This document shows, in pieces, positions 5,673-6,694 of a stretch of 6,694 nt of DNA (position 1 is the first letter of the stretch; every line of letters begins with the position of its first letter). A model generated the notes under the pieces. The model saw only the letters and a list, made by a program, of their open reading frames with translations. It was not told where the DNA came from and did not search any database. The stretch is taken from the NCBI GenBank assembly GCA_937894775.1, contig CALAXC010000317.1:1-6694 (forward strand), in the 5' to 3' direction. The position numbers and the translations under genes were made by a program. The DNA is from an uncultured Clostridia bacterium. GTDB lineage: Bacteria; Bacillota; Clostridia; Oscillospirales; CAG-272.

Positions 5673-6413
5673 TTATTCTTGTGATAATAAAAAATCGGAG
5701 GACAGATCCTGTACCTCCGTAATGTTTGTCAGATAGGAAGGATCGACGATCACCTCGGATTCGTTCCTTCCGCTGAAATATGCGTATATATGCTTTTTAT
5801 CGATCTGTGCTTCGTAGACCGTTCCGTTCTCGCCGAAGCGGTGGGCAAACCATTCGGCTGTTTCCTGATTCAGTGACCAGGATAGCGCCTTCACACATTT
5901 GGCGTTGTGAGAGGTTACCCCTCGGTAGACGGTCACCGTATCGTCCAAGGTCTTGAACTGGATATATTCGTCTTGCTCCATGAGGCAAGTGGGATCGGCT
6001 TGCTTGAACATCCGCAGTAGCTGGTTGACGGTGACGTTCACATCCTGGTGCGGTGCTTCTGATCTCGTCCATGCGCTTGCAAGGATTTGGGACATATCTT
6101 CTCTTGACAGACTCGGCTGTGCAAATTTCAAAAACGTCAGCGCGTAGGGCTTGGTGACCATCATATAAATCTCGTAGGCGCTGTTTGCCTTGTTGATAGA
6201 CTGAGCCATTGTCTGCCGCCATCGGTTCTGTGCATCTTCTTCCATAAGGTTGATCATCGTGATGCCACCGTTGCCATCGGGAAGGGCGGTTAGTCCAGTG
6301 TCGGCGAATGGGTGCTTGACGATCATCGGGGAGTATGGGGTTTCGTAGATATCGGTGTGGAGCAAGGTGATGGCTGTTCGTTTGATCTCGTCCAGGTCGG
6401 TTTGCTTTCGCAT
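5673..6413 (-). CDS. ADP-ribosyltransferase-like protein (R-S-E type)
   Basis: The C-terminal part of this 246-residue protein has the layout of mono-ADP-ribosyltransferases, which move ADP-ribose from NAD+ to a target. There is an Arg in VYRGV (Arg164), an S-x-S-like element in ALSWSLN (Ser178 and Ser180) followed by AEWFAHRF (186-193), a strand-rich part VYEAQIDKKHIYAYF, and an E-x-E in NESEVIVDP (Glu218 and Glu220). The N-terminal 150 residues look like a separate helical domain (MVTKPYALTFLKF, LSREDMSQILASAW) that could choose the target. No signal peptide is present, so it should act inside the cell, as phage enzymes such as ModA or Alt do. The ATG at 6413 has AGAAAGGAGG just upstream. 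A terminator hairpin sits directly before that site. The fold is inferred from motifs; activity and substrate are unknown, and an inactive member is possible. Confidence 0.7.
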   Translation of the reverse strand: MRKQTDLDEIKRTAITLLHTDIYETPYSPMIVKHPFADTGLTALPDGNGGITMINLMEEDAQNRWRQTMAQSINKANSAYEIYMMVTKPYALTFLKFAQPSLSREDMSQILASAWTRSEAPHQDVNVTVNQLLRMFKQADPTCLMEQDEYIQFKTLDDTVTVYRGVTSHNAKCVKALSWSLNQETAEWFAHRFGENGTVYEAQIDKKHIYAYFSGRNESEVIVDPSYLTNITEVQDLSSDFLLSQE

Positions 6414-6444
6414 GGTTTTTCCTCCTTTCTGTGGGAATAAAAAA

Positions 6445-6474
6445 AGCGCATGGATTTGTTCTTATCCATGCGCT
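6445..6474 (-). terminator. Rho-independent terminator hairpin in the leader of the ADP-ribosyltransferase-like gene
   Basis: An 11-bp perfect stem (6445-6455 with 6464-6474) with an 8-base loop is followed on the minus strand by seven T residues. The Shine-Dalgarno AGAAAGGAGG at 6421-6430 begins only about 9 bases later. No promoter can fit between them, so transcripts reaching the gene must pass this structure. Confidence 0.85.
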
Positions 6475-6582
6475 CGGTGGCTTGTATTCGGTTGTGCGAG
6501 AGTTCGGCTCACTACAGAAAGGGAAAAATACCTTTTTCACATCTACAAAATCGCTTGTAAAAATTTCGACCGTAGAAACGGC
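6475..6582 (-). promoter_or_regulatory. Gene-free leader and presumed promoter region
   Basis: This AT-rich stretch separates the tRNA terminator from the attenuator-like hairpin, so the promoter of the ADP-ribosyltransferase-like operon should lie here. I see no convincing -35 and -10 pair; TATTTT within GGTATTTTT is only a weak -10 candidate. An inverted repeat TACAA/TTGTA with a 6-base spacer (6544-6548 and 6555-6559) could be an operator. I see no coding sequence that can be defended. Confidence 0.3.
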
Positions 6583-6609
6583 GAAACCCCCGATAAAATC
6601 GGGGGTTTC
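6583..6609 (-). terminator. GC-rich terminator-like hairpin downstream of tRNA-Ser
   Basis: A 12-bp stem (6583-6594 with 6598-6609) with a 3-base loop has AAA/TTT at the base, typical of bidirectional terminators. On the minus strand the T run is short and partly inside the stem. It lies about 30 bases past the tRNA 3' end and most likely ends the tRNA transcript. Confidence 0.75.
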
Positions 6610-6611
6610 TT

Positions 6612-6634
6612 GGGCAATATCTTTTTCATTGCCC
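6612..6634 (-). repeat. Inverted repeat just after the tRNA 3' end
   Basis: GGGCAAT and ATTGCCC (6612-6618 and 6628-6634) pair over a 9-base loop. It starts 5 bases past the encoded CCA and stands between the tRNA and the terminator. It may help 3' processing of the tRNA precursor, or mark a junction. Confidence 0.55.
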
Positions 6635-6639
6635 TTTGA

Positions 6640-6694
6640 TGGCGGAGACGGCGAGATTCGAACTCGCGGGGGATTGCTCCCTAACTGATTTCGA
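6640..6694 (-). tRNA. tRNA-Ser (anticodon CGA), 3' part only
   Basis: The minus strand shows, from the window edge, T33, anticodon CGA (6691-6693), A37 and A38, and the 3' side of the anticodon stem TCAGT. Next come a long variable arm with GGGA/TCCC, and a T arm with stem GCGAG/CTCGC around loop TTCGAAT (6651-6667). The acceptor strand CGTCTCC, discriminator G and encoded CCA (6640-6642) complete it. The long variable arm and G discriminator fit serine, and CGA reads UCG codons. The D arm, 5' acceptor strand and half the anticodon stem lie beyond the right edge. Confidence 0.9.

Noticed and set aside
4955..6474. The two leader hairpins as units of a CRISPR array or dispersed repeat
   Set aside because: Stem sequences differ, there are only two, and there is no regular spacing; they fit terminators.
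5797..6540. 247-codon minus-strand frame beginning in the leader
   Set aside because: It runs through the terminator hairpin and overlaps the ADP-ribosyltransferase-like gene in another frame. Composition is rich in Arg, His and Pro, as expected for a shadow frame.
6475..6582. A clear sigma-70 promoter for the first operon
   Set aside because: No -35 and -10 pair with acceptable spacing and match could be defended, so only a presumed promoter region is reported.
6431..6688. 85-codon plus-strand frame ending in the tRNA
   Set aside because: It is read through two hairpins and the antisense of tRNA-Ser, a common false frame next to tRNA genes.

Overview
The window looks like part of an integrated mobile element from a gut-type Firmicute, most likely a clostridial conjugative (Tn1549-like) element or an element or phage with a similar accessory region. 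This rests on gene content recalled from known families (a DUF4314 protein, a tandem ribbon-helix-helix protein, ArdA-type antirestriction proteins, an orphan-looking C5 methyltransferase and a phage-type ADP-ribosyltransferase-like protein), on AGGAGG-type ribosome binding sites, and on tight packing of co-oriented genes. No relaxase, integrase or type IV secretion gene lies in the window, so the element type is inferred.

Layout: every supported gene lies on the minus strand and is read from the right edge to the left. At the far right is the 3' half of a tRNA-Ser with anticodon CGA (6640-6694). Two hairpins follow it (6612-6634 and 6583-6609), the larger terminator-like. A 226-base gene-free leader ends in a further strong terminator hairpin (6445-6474), which sits directly before the ribosome binding site of the ADP-ribosyltransferase-like gene (5673-6413). 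An unrecognised 218-residue gene follows 14 bases later (5002-5658). A second terminator hairpin (4955-4991) sits, in the same way, just before the ribosome binding site of a basic 208-residue protein (4295-4921). A compact chain then follows: a double-length ArdA-like protein (3159-4298), a 283-residue acidic partner (2305-3156), a very acidic 113-residue protein (1960-2301), a DUF4314 protein (1638-1958), a 45-residue protein with a TTG start (1488-1625), a protein with two ribbon-helix-helix domains and an acidic tail (1028-1501), and finally a DNA cytosine-C5 methyltransferase that runs off the left edge (1-973).

How the genes may work together: ArdA-family proteins are DNA mimics that block type I restriction, a methyltransferase can mask DNA from restriction, and phage-type ADP-ribosyltransferases modify host proteins. 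Together the block reads as an anti-defence or establishment module, with the ribbon-helix-helix protein as a likely regulator. This is inference from families and context. Three structural observations need a closer look: terminators placed immediately before ribosome binding sites, which implies conditional read-through; five of nine complete genes ending with Met before the stop, two of them with the next gene's Shine-Dalgarno inside Gly-Gly-Met codons; and a strong internal start between the two halves of the ribbon-helix-helix gene.
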